Part shown: piece after piece, positions 25,739 through 34,150 of the stretch | Layout of the letters: the number at the start of each line of letters is the position of its first letter | Numbering within the stretch: position 1 is the stretch's first letter | Assembly (NCBI GenBank): GCA_029260735.1 | Contig: JAJDCR010000105.1 | Coordinates: 1-64,000 of the forward strand | Origin: Planctomycetota bacterium | Lineage (GTDB): Bacteria; Planctomycetota; Uabimicrobiia; Uabimicrobiales; Uabimicrobiaceae | DNA: 64,000 nucleotides | Reading direction: 5' to 3' | Notes under the pieces: model-generated | Databases searched by the model: none | The model's input: the letters and a program-made list of their open reading frames with translations, nothing else | Told to the model about the DNA's origin: nothing | Made by a program: the position numbers and the translations under genes

Positions 25739-27175
25739 TTAAAACCTTGCTAAGAACTGGAAAACAAAAGAGTGCAGGAGACCGCCACCAGCCCCACGAT
25801 CACTGTTCGTACCAACCGCGGCATCATTGATTTCATTCTCAGTCAAGTCATACATAACCCAGTTGAAATCAAAGCGAATATGTTTACTAAAATGTAGTTT
25901 CGCTCCAACGACAATTTCCCAAACATCCTGTCCTCGAACATCCGTTTGGACTCCCAATCCAGGACCATTCCCGCCAGTGCCGTCTCCATTTTGATCTTCA
26001 ATAGTGGTGTAGGAAAGGCGAAATACTGGTTCAAGCCCCATAGGGTGATCATAGCGACCAAAGTTAACATCTCCTAAAGAGAAAAGATAGCTAACTGCTC
26101 CTGAAGCACCATAAGTATTAAGCTGAGAAGCTCCTTGCCGCTCTTGATGTACCCAGACAAACTCTCCTTCAAAACGAAGGTTATCTTTCCAGTAAGTAAC
26201 TGCAGCATCAACTCCAGTTACAGTACCATCAACATCAGCAACGTTATCCGCTCCGACGTTAGCAAAAGCAAATTGATTGGGATTAATAAAGGCAGGTAAA
26301 CGAATTGCGGCTCCATTGACAAGGTTATCAACCTTGTTATAAAAAGCGGCTAAATGAAAGTAAACATTCTTTTCCTCTGCCCCTAAAGGATGGAACCGAA
26401 TAGAGCCAATAACTTCTACGTCATCGTTTTGGTTTACTTTACGAAAGTTATCTCCGTTAAAAACTCCCAGAGCGTATTTAAAATGGTTAGATAAAAAGTC
26501 ATTTTCCACAAAAGGAATTCCCCAACCATGTGCCATAACACCAATTTCTCGAAAAGGAACTCCACCAGCTAAAATGAAAGGAGTAAAATTGATTACCATA
26601 AAGTCAGGTGGATAGGTTTGTAGCTGAGGACTAAAAGGAGTGATGAACTGCCCTATTCTCAGATTTAAACCAGGAATGCTAGAATTTTCAATATAACCAT
26701 CGGCTAAGAAGTTAGCTTCTCCTAAATCTCCTCCTGCAAAATTAACTTGCAAACGAGCGTGCCAATTATCTGTAAAGAACATTCGAAAATCTAAACGAGT
26801 CTCAGTGGGTTGGAAAGTATTGTTTTGTCGAGTATTCGACTCCGCCATAAAAAGATGATAGCGAATATAACCGTTCAAGCGAAACTTTAAGCTTCCATCG
26901 GCCGTTTGAAGGAAAAAACCTTTGTCATAACCAGCACTAATTTCTGTCTCGTGAGCAACGGAAGATTCCTCAAGGTATTTTTTAACAATTTCCTGGGCAT
27001 ATTCTCCTGCTTTTTCTTCTTGCTCTTCAGTTCTCTCCTCTAATTGCTCGATAATTTTTTGATTTTCTAGAATTTTTTTCCGAAGCTTTTCTATACGATC
27101 CTCTTGCGCCTCTAAGCCAGAGCCAAAAGCAAAAAAAACAAAAAGATAAATTATAATACAAATTATAGTTTTCAT
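25739..27175 (-). CDS. Outer-membrane porin, phosphate-selective OprO/OprP-like
   Basis: The start is set at the ATG preceded by GAGGA with 5-bp spacing (MKTIICIIIYLF). The 478-aa product has a signal peptide (~1-24), a short coiled coil (~28-70, EQLEERTEEQEEK), and a beta-barrel. The barrel carries typical strands (LNGYIRYHLFMAE, ETRLDFRMFFTDNWHARLQV, LNLRIGQFITPFSP) and ends in the aromatic FQFLARF used for outer-membrane assembly. The family fit is good; ion specificity is not readable. It is 11 bp upstream of the cytochrome b gene. Confidence 0.85.
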   Translation of the reverse strand: MKTIICIIIYLFVFFAFGSGLEAQEDRIEKLRKKILENQKIIEQLEERTEEQEEKAGEYAQEIVKKYLEESSVAHETEISAGYDKGFFLQTADGSLKFRLNGYIRYHLFMAESNTRQNNTFQPTETRLDFRMFFTDNWHARLQVNFAGGDLGEANFLADGYIENSSIPGLNLRIGQFITPFSPQLQTYPPDFMVINFTPFILAGGVPFREIGVMAHGWGIPFVENDFLSNHFKYALGVFNGDNFRKVNQNDDVEVIGSIRFHPLGAEEKNVYFHLAAFYNKVDNLVNGAAIRLPAFINPNQFAFANVGADNVADVDGTVTGVDAAVTYWKDNLRFEGEFVWVHQERQGASQLNTYGASGAVSYLFSLGDVNFGRYDHPMGLEPVFRLSYTTIEDQNGDGTGGNGPGLGVQTDVRGQDVWEIVVGAKLHFSKHIRFDFNWVMYDLTENEINDAAVGTNSDRGAGGGLLHSFVFQFLARF

Positions 27176-27213
27176 TTTTTCCTCTATATCCAAAAATCTT
27201 TAGTTATTCATAC

Positions 27214-28389
27214 CTATAACTTATTTTTTCGGTAGTGACGAAACGCATCCCTAACGTCCATATCCTCTTCTTTGTTTTTAACCTCAACGAGTATCGTAAC
27301 TCCACGGAGGTATTTTTCTAAAGAAATTAAAATATTCTGAGCAACAGATTTTCTGTCTTCGCGAGACAGCATTTCTCCTGAATTCATCATTAGTAAAACA
27401 ATCAAACGTAAAAAAAATTGATATACATGTTTCTCTTGAGATAAAAAGTAAGGAGAGATATTCTCAGTCGAAAGAAAGTAGAAAAAATCAACGGAAGGTT
27501 TATTGGAAAACAAAGGAGTAGATTCTTCTAACTTACTTAAGAGTATTTGATAATCCTCTTTATCTTCTAACTCCTCTTTCATAGCTTCAAAAACATCTTC
27601 CAAAATTTTCATAACACCTACATTTTCAACCATCTCACTAAGATTGTAAAGAATAGCATGAAAAGCCCGGCAGCTTAAATCAAAAGACATATTAAAAGAT
27701 AGATCTGAAAAAAACTCTAGAGGGAGAAATTTAGGCTCTTCCAAATCATCTTCTGTTTCATATTCTTTATCATTCAAAGATTTAATAATTTCAATCGGTA
27801 TGCAAAGATCAGCAGGAGCATTAGGTCCATAGCTCACTCTTATAAAAGGGGTTATGCAATGACATTTTTTCACTAACATTTTAACATAAAACATATCATT
27901 GATCTGAGTATTCAAAAAATATGCTGTTATTGGAATGGAAGTTTCTAATGTATCTCTTAAGAAATTAATCATATTTGTAACTTCCACATTAAATTGATCG
28001 TTTTCTAAGAGAAAGATAATTTCTAAATTGTCTTTTGACTGAACAAGGTACTGAGAAATTCGACTCCGACTAACAGAAGTGTTACGAAAAGCCTCCTTCA
28101 CCTCAGGAAAGTCAAAGGAGAAATCAATAAAAAGAATTTTAAAATTGGGAAAAACGATACTTTTTTTCCAAACACTACAGAAAAAAAGTATATTTTTTTG
28201 CCCTTCTTTTTTTGGTATACGGAGCATTTGCTTGGCATTTTGTTCTTCGGAAATGTAAGGAACAGGAAAAGTAATTACCAAGTCACCATTATCAGAAACA
28301 TTTGCTTCAAATTGAGCTAAAGTTTTCCCAATAATATCTTTCAACAAATACTCAGGACCGAGGTCTTCCCAATCAAAATGTTGTCCCAT
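27214..28389 (-). CDS. Hypothetical protein of the kinase/cytochrome b cluster
   Basis: The 391-aa protein has no signal peptide or clear membrane helix and looks soluble, with alternating helices and strands. An acidic stretch (~200-215, KEYETEDDLEEPKF) separates two halves, and the C-terminal half is mainly helical. I recognise no catalytic motif. It is 22 bp after the lipoprotein gene and 38 bp before the porin gene, so it belongs to the same transcription unit. Function unknown. Confidence 0.65.
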   Translation of the reverse strand: MGQHFDWEDLGPEYLLKDIIGKTLAQFEANVSDNGDLVITFPVPYISEEQNAKQMLRIPKKEGQKNILFFCSVWKKSIVFPNFKILFIDFSFDFPEVKEAFRNTSVSRSRISQYLVQSKDNLEIIFLLENDQFNVEVTNMINFLRDTLETSIPITAYFLNTQINDMFYVKMLVKKCHCITPFIRVSYGPNAPADLCIPIEIIKSLNDKEYETEDDLEEPKFLPLEFFSDLSFNMSFDLSCRAFHAILYNLSEMVENVGVMKILEDVFEAMKEELEDKEDYQILLSKLEESTPLFSNKPSVDFFYFLSTENISPYFLSQEKHVYQFFLRLIVLLMMNSGEMLSREDRKSVAQNILISLEKYLRGVTILVEVKNKEEDMDVRDAFRHYRKNKL

Positions 28390-28411
28390 AAAAATATGTC
28401 GTCCCTTGTCA

Positions 28412-30382
28412 CTATTTTGGAGAAAAGGTGTTTAAAATTCTCTCTGCAAAGCTGGGATTTTTGTCCCAAATAGCCCCTGGTCCATTAAAAATTATAGCGT
28501 AACCAGTAAAGTTATATTTCAAAGCAATAATCCACATTTTTTGTCCAAGCTCTTCCCCCCCTGAGAATTCTAGCATTTTGGCTTGAATACCTGAAAAGTC
28601 AATATCTCTTTCTTGGGTAACTTGCATACTAGGATCTTTAACTACTTCTTGGCGAATTAACAGCAGAATCAAAGCAGGGTCAATACTTTCCATTTCTCTG
28701 CTGCGATAACTCAGGATAAAAAATGCCATCTTATTTCCCTCATAGCTCACCTTACTTGAGGAAAAAAGAATACCAAAAAGACTTCCCCACTTCCAATCAT
28801 TTGGTACTTTCATAGAAAAGAAAGGAACATCAACGTCTCGCTCTGGTTCTTCCATCACTAAACTCGAAGAAGTATCTTCTTGGCGATTTTTTATCTGAAA
28901 AGAGTTTATGACGTGCTGAGGTAACTGTTCTGCTCCACTGAAAAAGCTTTCATCTCCCGTAATCGTAAAAAGATAAACCATTCCCTTATCCTTGAGAATG
29001 ATCCACCAACTTTTTCTTTCATGCCCACTACTACTGCGAAAAGTAATTCGAGTGGCATTTTTTCCAGAAAGATCAAAAGCTTCCTCCGATACCTTTTCAA
29101 GCTTCCCCATACCACCTTGTTGTTGAAATAGCACCATAATTGTCTTCGGGTCCAAAAAATCAAAACCCGATAAAACTAAGGCTTTTATTTCTGAGCCTCC
29201 TTGATCTGGTTTATAACTATCCTCCAAAGAAGAGGAACTCGCCACGAATCCCATATCTGTCGCTAAAATATTCCAAGGTGTCGGAATTTCAATTTGAAAG
29301 TTATCTGTATCGATCAGACGAAACTGTGAATATTCCACTTGTAAGGAAATTTGTTTCTTTAAATTGAGCTTCTTGTGAGTAACAGAGATATTCACTGTTC
29401 CGTCTTTGGGAGCTTGAAAAGTTTTCCCTGTCATTGTTCCTGAACTTGCCTCAATAATAAGATCCTTAGATTCCAAAGGCGTCTTACTATCTCCTTGCTT
29501 TAACTGGATATCCAGTTCTCTTTTTTCAAAAGAGATTAACTTGCTTGGCGCATTAACAATTAACTCGACATCTCTTTCTATAGTAATTTTTACAGAGACC
29601 TCTTGTCCGCTTGCTCCATCTTGAACAGTAATCTGATCACCACCCGGTGTGCTCGGTGCAGTGTAGACATTATTACTAAATTTACCTCGTTGAGCAGTAA
29701 AATCAAGAGTGCTGTAGTCCGCAGGTAAACGCTCTCCTAGCTTATTAAAATAGGGTTCTACAGAAATTTTAGCAGATGTGGTAAGATTTTTTTGACTCAA
29801 AGAAAGCGAAAGTACAGGGGTAGCTTTGATTTGCAATGACACTTTGGCTTGCAAACTAAGAGGTGGATAAAGCACTGTGACCACATCTTGAGCTTCAAAA
29901 GAGGGGGCTTGGTACCTATTACCTTGAAAACTACCCTTCTCTGCTTGAAACAAATAGTCACTCCAAGTAAGATTCTCTTTTGCGCCCCCTTTAAAAACTG
30001 TCGGTTCAAAAACCAAGCTCTCGTTACAAGGCAAAGCCTGATCACTTTGAGTAAGAACTATCCTTGGTCCTTCTAGGATTTCAATTTCAACTTGTTTTTC
30101 TGTCTGGGAAGGCAAATGGATAATAGTGATAACGTCTTTTCCAGCTTCCCGCGGAGCGGTGTACACTGTCCCTTCCACTTTTCCTCTTTTACTTTTGTAG
30201 AGGAAATCACTAGGGCCACTCTCTTTTAGAGTAGTCCCTTTAAAAATTTCTGTTTGAAGAGAAGCTTTCTGTTCCGAAAAAAGTTCCGTTTTTTCAAAAG
30301 AAAGCCCTATTTTTTCAGGAGGAACCTGACAAGCAACAAAGAAACATGCAAAAATAAATACTAGTAAACGATACGTCATCAT
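28412..30382 (-). CDS. Large lipoprotein with Ig-like repeats and a duplicated C-terminal domain
   Basis: The 656-aa protein has a lipoprotein signal (FVAC, Cys18). Residues ~25-350 hold about four repeats of ~85 residues, each ending in a G-x-x-x-G-x-x-Y-x-AP pattern (KGKVEGTVYTAP-like), as in bacterial Ig-like tandem domains. The C-terminal 310 residues contain two copies of a PsbP/DcrB-like unit. Each opens with an IPTPWN or VPNDWKW stretch and ends with a NSF or NTF motif (HVINSFQIK; RILNTFSPK). It probably faces the periplasm or surface and binds a partner. It is 12 bp downstream of the dehydrogenase-like gene. Confidence 0.72.
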   Translation of the reverse strand: MMTYRLLVFIFACFFVACQVPPEKIGLSFEKTELFSEQKASLQTEIFKGTTLKESGPSDFLYKSKRGKVEGTVYTAPREAGKDVITIIHLPSQTEKQVEIEILEGPRIVLTQSDQALPCNESLVFEPTVFKGGAKENLTWSDYLFQAEKGSFQGNRYQAPSFEAQDVVTVLYPPLSLQAKVSLQIKATPVLSLSLSQKNLTTSAKISVEPYFNKLGERLPADYSTLDFTAQRGKFSNNVYTAPSTPGGDQITVQDGASGQEVSVKITIERDVELIVNAPSKLISFEKRELDIQLKQGDSKTPLESKDLIIEASSGTMTGKTFQAPKDGTVNISVTHKKLNLKKQISLQVEYSQFRLIDTDNFQIEIPTPWNILATDMGFVASSSSLEDSYKPDQGGSEIKALVLSGFDFLDPKTIMVLFQQQGGMGKLEKVSEEAFDLSGKNATRITFRSSSGHERKSWWIILKDKGMVYLFTITGDESFFSGAEQLPQHVINSFQIKNRQEDTSSSLVMEEPERDVDVPFFSMKVPNDWKWGSLFGILFSSSKVSYEGNKMAFFILSYRSREMESIDPALILLLIRQEVVKDPSMQVTQERDIDFSGIQAKMLEFSGGEELGQKMWIIALKYNFTGYAIIFNGPGAIWDKNPSFAERILNTFSPK

Positions 30383-30394
30383 GAAAACCCTTAC

Positions 30395-31696
30395 CTAACC
30401 ATAAATAGAGGATTCAAATTTTTGGTACGCAACTTCCAAGGGAGAAATTCCCTTCTCTTGACTGTCTTTAAAGATTTCTTTAAGAAGAGGGCCACAAATA
30501 TTTTTGATTTGTTCTTTAATGGATCCTTCTTTATCTTCATTAATGACAAGAGAAACTCCGTACTTAACTCCTCCCATATTAGAAATCCAACCAGGGACAT
30601 ACAAAATATCTTTTTTCATCAAGCGATTTGCAATGGTAAGCTCATCCTGATAAGTTTCTGCTTCCAAAAGATGGTTCGCTCCCCCCACAATCATGTGGTA
30701 ATCGATATAGCGAATGGAGTCTCGGGTTAATGCACTCTCTAAAGAACAGGGAGAAAAAACATGCCCCATCTGCATACCAATTTGGGTCGACTCTATCACT
30801 GTAACTCGGTTTCGATCAGGACAACTCTCTAAAAAACGCTCTAAGCGTGATTCATCAATTTCAGAAACAAAAAGATCCGCCCCCTCCTCCATCAACAGTT
30901 GAGCCAAAGTACTCCCAATCTGCCCAAGCCCCTGAATTCCGACAGTCTTATTTTTAAGAGTATCATCCCCATAACGAAAAGCAAGAGCTTCTTTCATCGC
31001 AAGGTAAATGGAATAAACAGCCGCTTCTCCAATCGTCCATTCTGAGTTTTCATCATCTCCCACACAACGACTCGTTAAACTTCTTATTTCTTTAAACTCA
31101 GATTTACTAAAACCTGCTTCTGGAGCAACAAAGATTTCTGCTCTTTCAATCAAGTAAGCAATAAAACCAAAAAATACTCCCATTTTTTCTTCTTTTGGTT
31201 TTTTAGCATAAACAGAAAATGCAACTCCTCCGCTGGGCATCTCTCCTGCAGCACATCGAAAGGTCATCTCGTGAGACAAAAAAAGTGCTTCTGTAATAAC
31301 ATCTTTTTCTGAAATTGCTAAAGGATAGTTCCGAATCCCGCCGACAGTGTACTTTTTACTTGTATGATGAAAAGCAATCACACAGCAAATTTCTAAGTTT
31401 GCTTCACACCAAAACTCTAGCTTTTCATGTTTCCTTGCTCTCATGATGAAGGTTATGTCATTTAAAGTATCTTGTAGCCGATGCTCTACAACAAGAGCTT
31501 GGGTTTCTTCATCACTCCATGTTTTTGGTTTTTTTGCTAGCCCGGAACTTTCTTTACCAGCCCATTTTGCTTTACCTGACCACTCTCTACTCATACTCAA
31601 AAGAAAAGCATTTTCTTTTCTATTGTAGTGGATAGAGAGCAAAGTTGCTTTCTCTGCTTTCATCATTGCAAAAAAACCTTGTTGTGTCTGTGACAT
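30395..31696 (-). CDS. Glu/Leu/Phe/Val dehydrogenase-family protein lacking the catalytic lysines
   Basis: The 433-aa protein shows the two-domain amino-acid dehydrogenase layout: a GGIRNYP substrate region, the NAD-binding GIQGLGQIGSTLAQLL (~263-278), and FSPCSLESALT in the place of the family's FAPCA motif. The catalytic site is changed. Where leucine dehydrogenases have MTYKNA...GGGK, this reads MTFRCAAGEMPSGGVAF, so the lysines are replaced by Arg147 and about Val158. An N-terminal extension of ~95 residues is added. Classical oxidative deamination is therefore doubtful. AGGTGAG lies 9 bp before the ATG. It is the first gene of the cluster running down to 21538. Confidence 0.78.
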   Translation of the reverse strand: MSQTQQGFFAMMKAEKATLLSIHYNRKENAFLLSMSREWSGKAKWAGKESSGLAKKPKTWSDEETQALVVEHRLQDTLNDITFIMRARKHEKLEFWCEANLEICCVIAFHHTSKKYTVGGIRNYPLAISEKDVITEALFLSHEMTFRCAAGEMPSGGVAFSVYAKKPKEEKMGVFFGFIAYLIERAEIFVAPEAGFSKSEFKEIRSLTSRCVGDDENSEWTIGEAAVYSIYLAMKEALAFRYGDDTLKNKTVGIQGLGQIGSTLAQLLMEEGADLFVSEIDESRLERFLESCPDRNRVTVIESTQIGMQMGHVFSPCSLESALTRDSIRYIDYHMIVGGANHLLEAETYQDELTIANRLMKKDILYVPGWISNMGGVKYGVSLVINEDKEGSIKEQIKNICGPLLKEIFKDSQEKGISPLEVAYQKFESSIYG

Positions 31697-32146
31697 GATT
31701 TGTAACTCACCTAATTAATGTATTGGCAGCAAAAGTTGGCCACTCTTATTTATCCCAGTTGCGCAGTAAATTTTAAGTCGATGGCAAGACGTGATGAAAA
31801 CATACAGTTTTCGTTCTGTAACTGAGGGGAAACAAAGCCATCAAGCAAATGGGATATTTTTTCCAAGTCTCAAAAATCAAAGATTACTCGGATTGACAAA
31901 TATGTCCCAAAAGTTATCCAATGGTCTATCTAGATCAAAAATGCAAGCCAGGCTAAAATCGACTAGATAACTTGCTATTATCACATTTTTTAACTTTGCC
32001 CGCAAACATAATTTTCGAAAAAGGACTACGGTTAAAGAAAACAGATAAAGAGGAAGTAAGTGGGTTATCAAAAGTGAAAGAAGAGGAAAAAATTTTCTGC
32101 CGCGGCTCCTCGGTCTAAAATCACAAAGCCGCAACAGAAATCTTAA
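31697..32146. other. Intergenic region without a recognisable gene
   Basis: This 450-bp stretch precedes the eight-gene cluster and should hold its promoter. A possible 85-codon frame on the minus strand (31877-32134) lacks any family resemblance or clear ribosome site. I see no tRNA, ribosomal RNA or familiar structured RNA here. An imperfect dyad (AAGTTATC...GATAACTT, 31910-31974) is present. Confidence 0.5.
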
Positions 32147-32398
32147 TTAGGCAGATTTTTTCTCTAAAAAGGCAATGATATCCATAGATTCATATTGCCA
32201 AGTGCCATCTGGGTGTAAAAGACAAGGAACAGTCGAGCGCCCCCCCCCTTTGATCAATTCTTCGCGATATTCAGAGCTAGAGATAGTGTCTCTCATCTCC
32301 ATCTTGATCCCTAACTGATCTATCACATTTGTCACCCGAACACAAAAAGGACAATAAGGACTGTAATAAAATATATAGCCTTCCCATGTTTTTGTCAT
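32147..32398 (-). CDS. Glutaredoxin-like thiol oxidoreductase
   Basis: This 83-aa thioredoxin-fold protein has the active site YCPFC (Cys16, Cys19), the cis-proline motif STVPCLL, and a C-terminal helix (SMDIIAFLEKK), the common layout of glutaredoxins and GST N-terminal domains. It starts 12 bp after... no other gene on its side; the ClpX-like gene upstream ends 12 bp before its ATG, so the two are probably co-transcribed. It would reduce mixed disulfides in the cytoplasm. Confidence 0.85.
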   Translation of the reverse strand: MTKTWEGYIFYYSPYCPFCVRVTNVIDQLGIKMEMRDTISSSEYREELIKGGGRSTVPCLLHPDGTWQYESMDIIAFLEKKSA

Positions 32399-32410
32399 AA
32401 CAACTCTCCT

Positions 32411-34036
32411 TTATTCTTCGTTTTCTTCAGCTTCACGTTGGCTTTTATGCCACTCAATGAAAAGTTTATCAAAGTATTTTTCATCCTCCAACATTTCTTG
32501 GGTTACTTTATAGGGAGATCCCATATTAATGTAATTCAGTGCTGCTGCAGGAGATAACAGTTTCTTAAGAGTAGCTGAAATTTGTAAATCCATTTCACTG
32601 GCTTTAGCTTCGACATATTTTTCAATTTCTTCATCCAAAACTAGCTCAACGCCGTACTCTCGCCGAAAATTTTCAAGAAAATCAACAAAAGGAGACTTTT
32701 CTAAAATTTTCAATAGGTAATCTTTTGGTTTCTCGCAAAGCAGGCGATCTATTTTCAATTTTCGGAAATTCGAACCAGGCAGTTCAAATTGAAAATCCGT
32801 CAGAATATTCTCCCAAACACTGACTAAAGCTCTTGCTCCCGTCTTCTTATTTTCTGCTTCTTGGGCAATATAATCTATGGCGTCTTTTGACACTTCAAGA
32901 TCAATATCAAACAGCTCAAACTCAAGTTTATATTGGCTCAAAATGGAATCTTCTGTCTCTTCCATGATTCGGATCAAATCATTTTTAGAAAGCAGGTTAA
33001 CAAAAGTGCGGATAGGAACCCGCCCAACTAGCTCTGGAATAAGACCAAAACGAATATAATCCCTAGTTTCGGCATATTTGTAATAGTTTTTATACTTCTC
33101 TTTATCTTCAAGGCTATTAGTCTTAGAACCAAAACCTTCCAAAATAAGCTCGTTCTCTCGCTCTAAACGAGCATCTCCCGTTAAACGTTTTTTCACCAGA
33201 GATTCTAAACTCTCAATACGGCGTTGAAAAGATCCTCCTAAAATAAAGAGAATATTTTCTGTACTAATCATGTTATCTTTTTTCTCGTTCTTTTGACCTT
33301 GCTGCCGTTCCATTAGCTCTTGGATTTGAGACATAGGAGAGTTCGGGTTATCAATGGGGATAAGCTTTCTTTCGATCAATTTTAAAACAGAGCGTTGAAA
33401 ACCCTCTCTTGAAATATCATGGCCCGCCAAAGCTCCGTCTTTTGCTTTCTTGTCAATTTCATCAACAAAAATAATTCCCCCATTTTGAGCAATAAACTCA
33501 GCTTGTTCTTTTCGACTAAATCCAGGAGCCATATCAATTAACTCTCGGATCATATCATCAGCACTTTTCCCTACATAACCTGCTTCAGTATAATCAGTTG
33601 CATCGACAGTCAAAGTAGGAACCTGTAAGATATCTCCTAAAACCTCAACACAATAGGTTTTACCGCTACCTGAGGGGCCGGCAATAATAGTATTCTTTTT
33701 TCGAAAACGTTTAATCCTTTTTTGCTCAGGATTCTCTTTAAGAAATTTGATCACAGCAAAATGATAAGAAGCTGCAATACAAATTCTTCTTTTGTACTCT
33801 TCCTGCCCCACAACATAGCCATCCAAGTATTTTTTTAGTTCTCGTGGGGTATATACTTTAGGTCCTTCTTTGGGAGAACTGTTCTCTTTGCTCTGTAAAT
33901 CTTGTTCAACGCTCTTTTTGAATATATCTTCCGCTTTTTTCCTTGCCGCAAGATAGGCAGAAGTAGCTTCTTCTTGAGTACAGTTGTACTCTTTCATAAT
34001 ATCTTCAATATCAGATTTAGGAATGGAGACTTTCAT
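32411..34036 (-). CDS. ClpX-like AAA+ ATPase without the zinc-binding domain
   Basis: The 541-aa protein has a ClpX/HslU-type motor: Walker A GPSGSGKT (120-127), the TDYTEAGYVG pore-region segment typical of ClpX, Walker B IIFVDEIDK (188-196), and the GLIPELVGRVP Arg-finger/sensor region. It lacks the N-terminal C4 zinc finger; residues ~8-35 instead resemble a UBA-like three-helix unit (DIEDIMKEYNCTQEEATSAY). It also has a C-terminal extension of ~110 residues beyond the ClpX small domain. No clpP is nearby. It may be a specialised unfoldase. It lies downstream of dnaK, across a strong terminator. Confidence 0.85.
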   Translation of the reverse strand: MKVSIPKSDIEDIMKEYNCTQEEATSAYLAARKKAEDIFKKSVEQDLQSKENSSPKEGPKVYTPRELKKYLDGYVVGQEEYKRRICIAASYHFAVIKFLKENPEQKRIKRFRKKNTIIAGPSGSGKTYCVEVLGDILQVPTLTVDATDYTEAGYVGKSADDMIRELIDMAPGFSRKEQAEFIAQNGGIIFVDEIDKKAKDGALAGHDISREGFQRSVLKLIERKLIPIDNPNSPMSQIQELMERQQGQKNEKKDNMISTENILFILGGSFQRRIESLESLVKKRLTGDARLERENELILEGFGSKTNSLEDKEKYKNYYKYAETRDYIRFGLIPELVGRVPIRTFVNLLSKNDLIRIMEETEDSILSQYKLEFELFDIDLEVSKDAIDYIAQEAENKKTGARALVSVWENILTDFQFELPGSNFRKLKIDRLLCEKPKDYLLKILEKSPFVDFLENFRREYGVELVLDEEIEKYVEAKASEMDLQISATLKKLLSPAAALNYINMGSPYKVTQEMLEDEKYFDKLFIEWHKSQREAEENEE

Positions 34037-34059
34037 TTGTTAGCCCTATTTAAGAGACG

Positions 34060-34098
34060 AAAAAAAAGGCGGCTAAAAGAGAAATTTTTAGCCGCCTT
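34060..34098 (-). terminator. Rho-independent terminator after dnaK
   Basis: On the minus strand, a 13-bp perfect stem (AAGGCGGCTAAAA with TTTTAGCCGCCTT, 7-nt loop) runs straight into eight T residues. It is 52 bp past the dnaK stop and 24 bp before the ClpX-like ATG. It should insulate or attenuate expression of the ATPase gene from the heat-shock gene. Confidence 0.9.
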
Positions 34099-34150
34099 CA
34101 AAACAGTTTGCTAATGTTGATAATAGAAAATGTTATATATACTTTTTACT

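Noticed and set aside
31877-32134. 85-codon minus-strand frame before the dehydrogenase cluster
   Set aside because: Basic, low-information sequence without a recognisable domain or clear ribosome-binding site.
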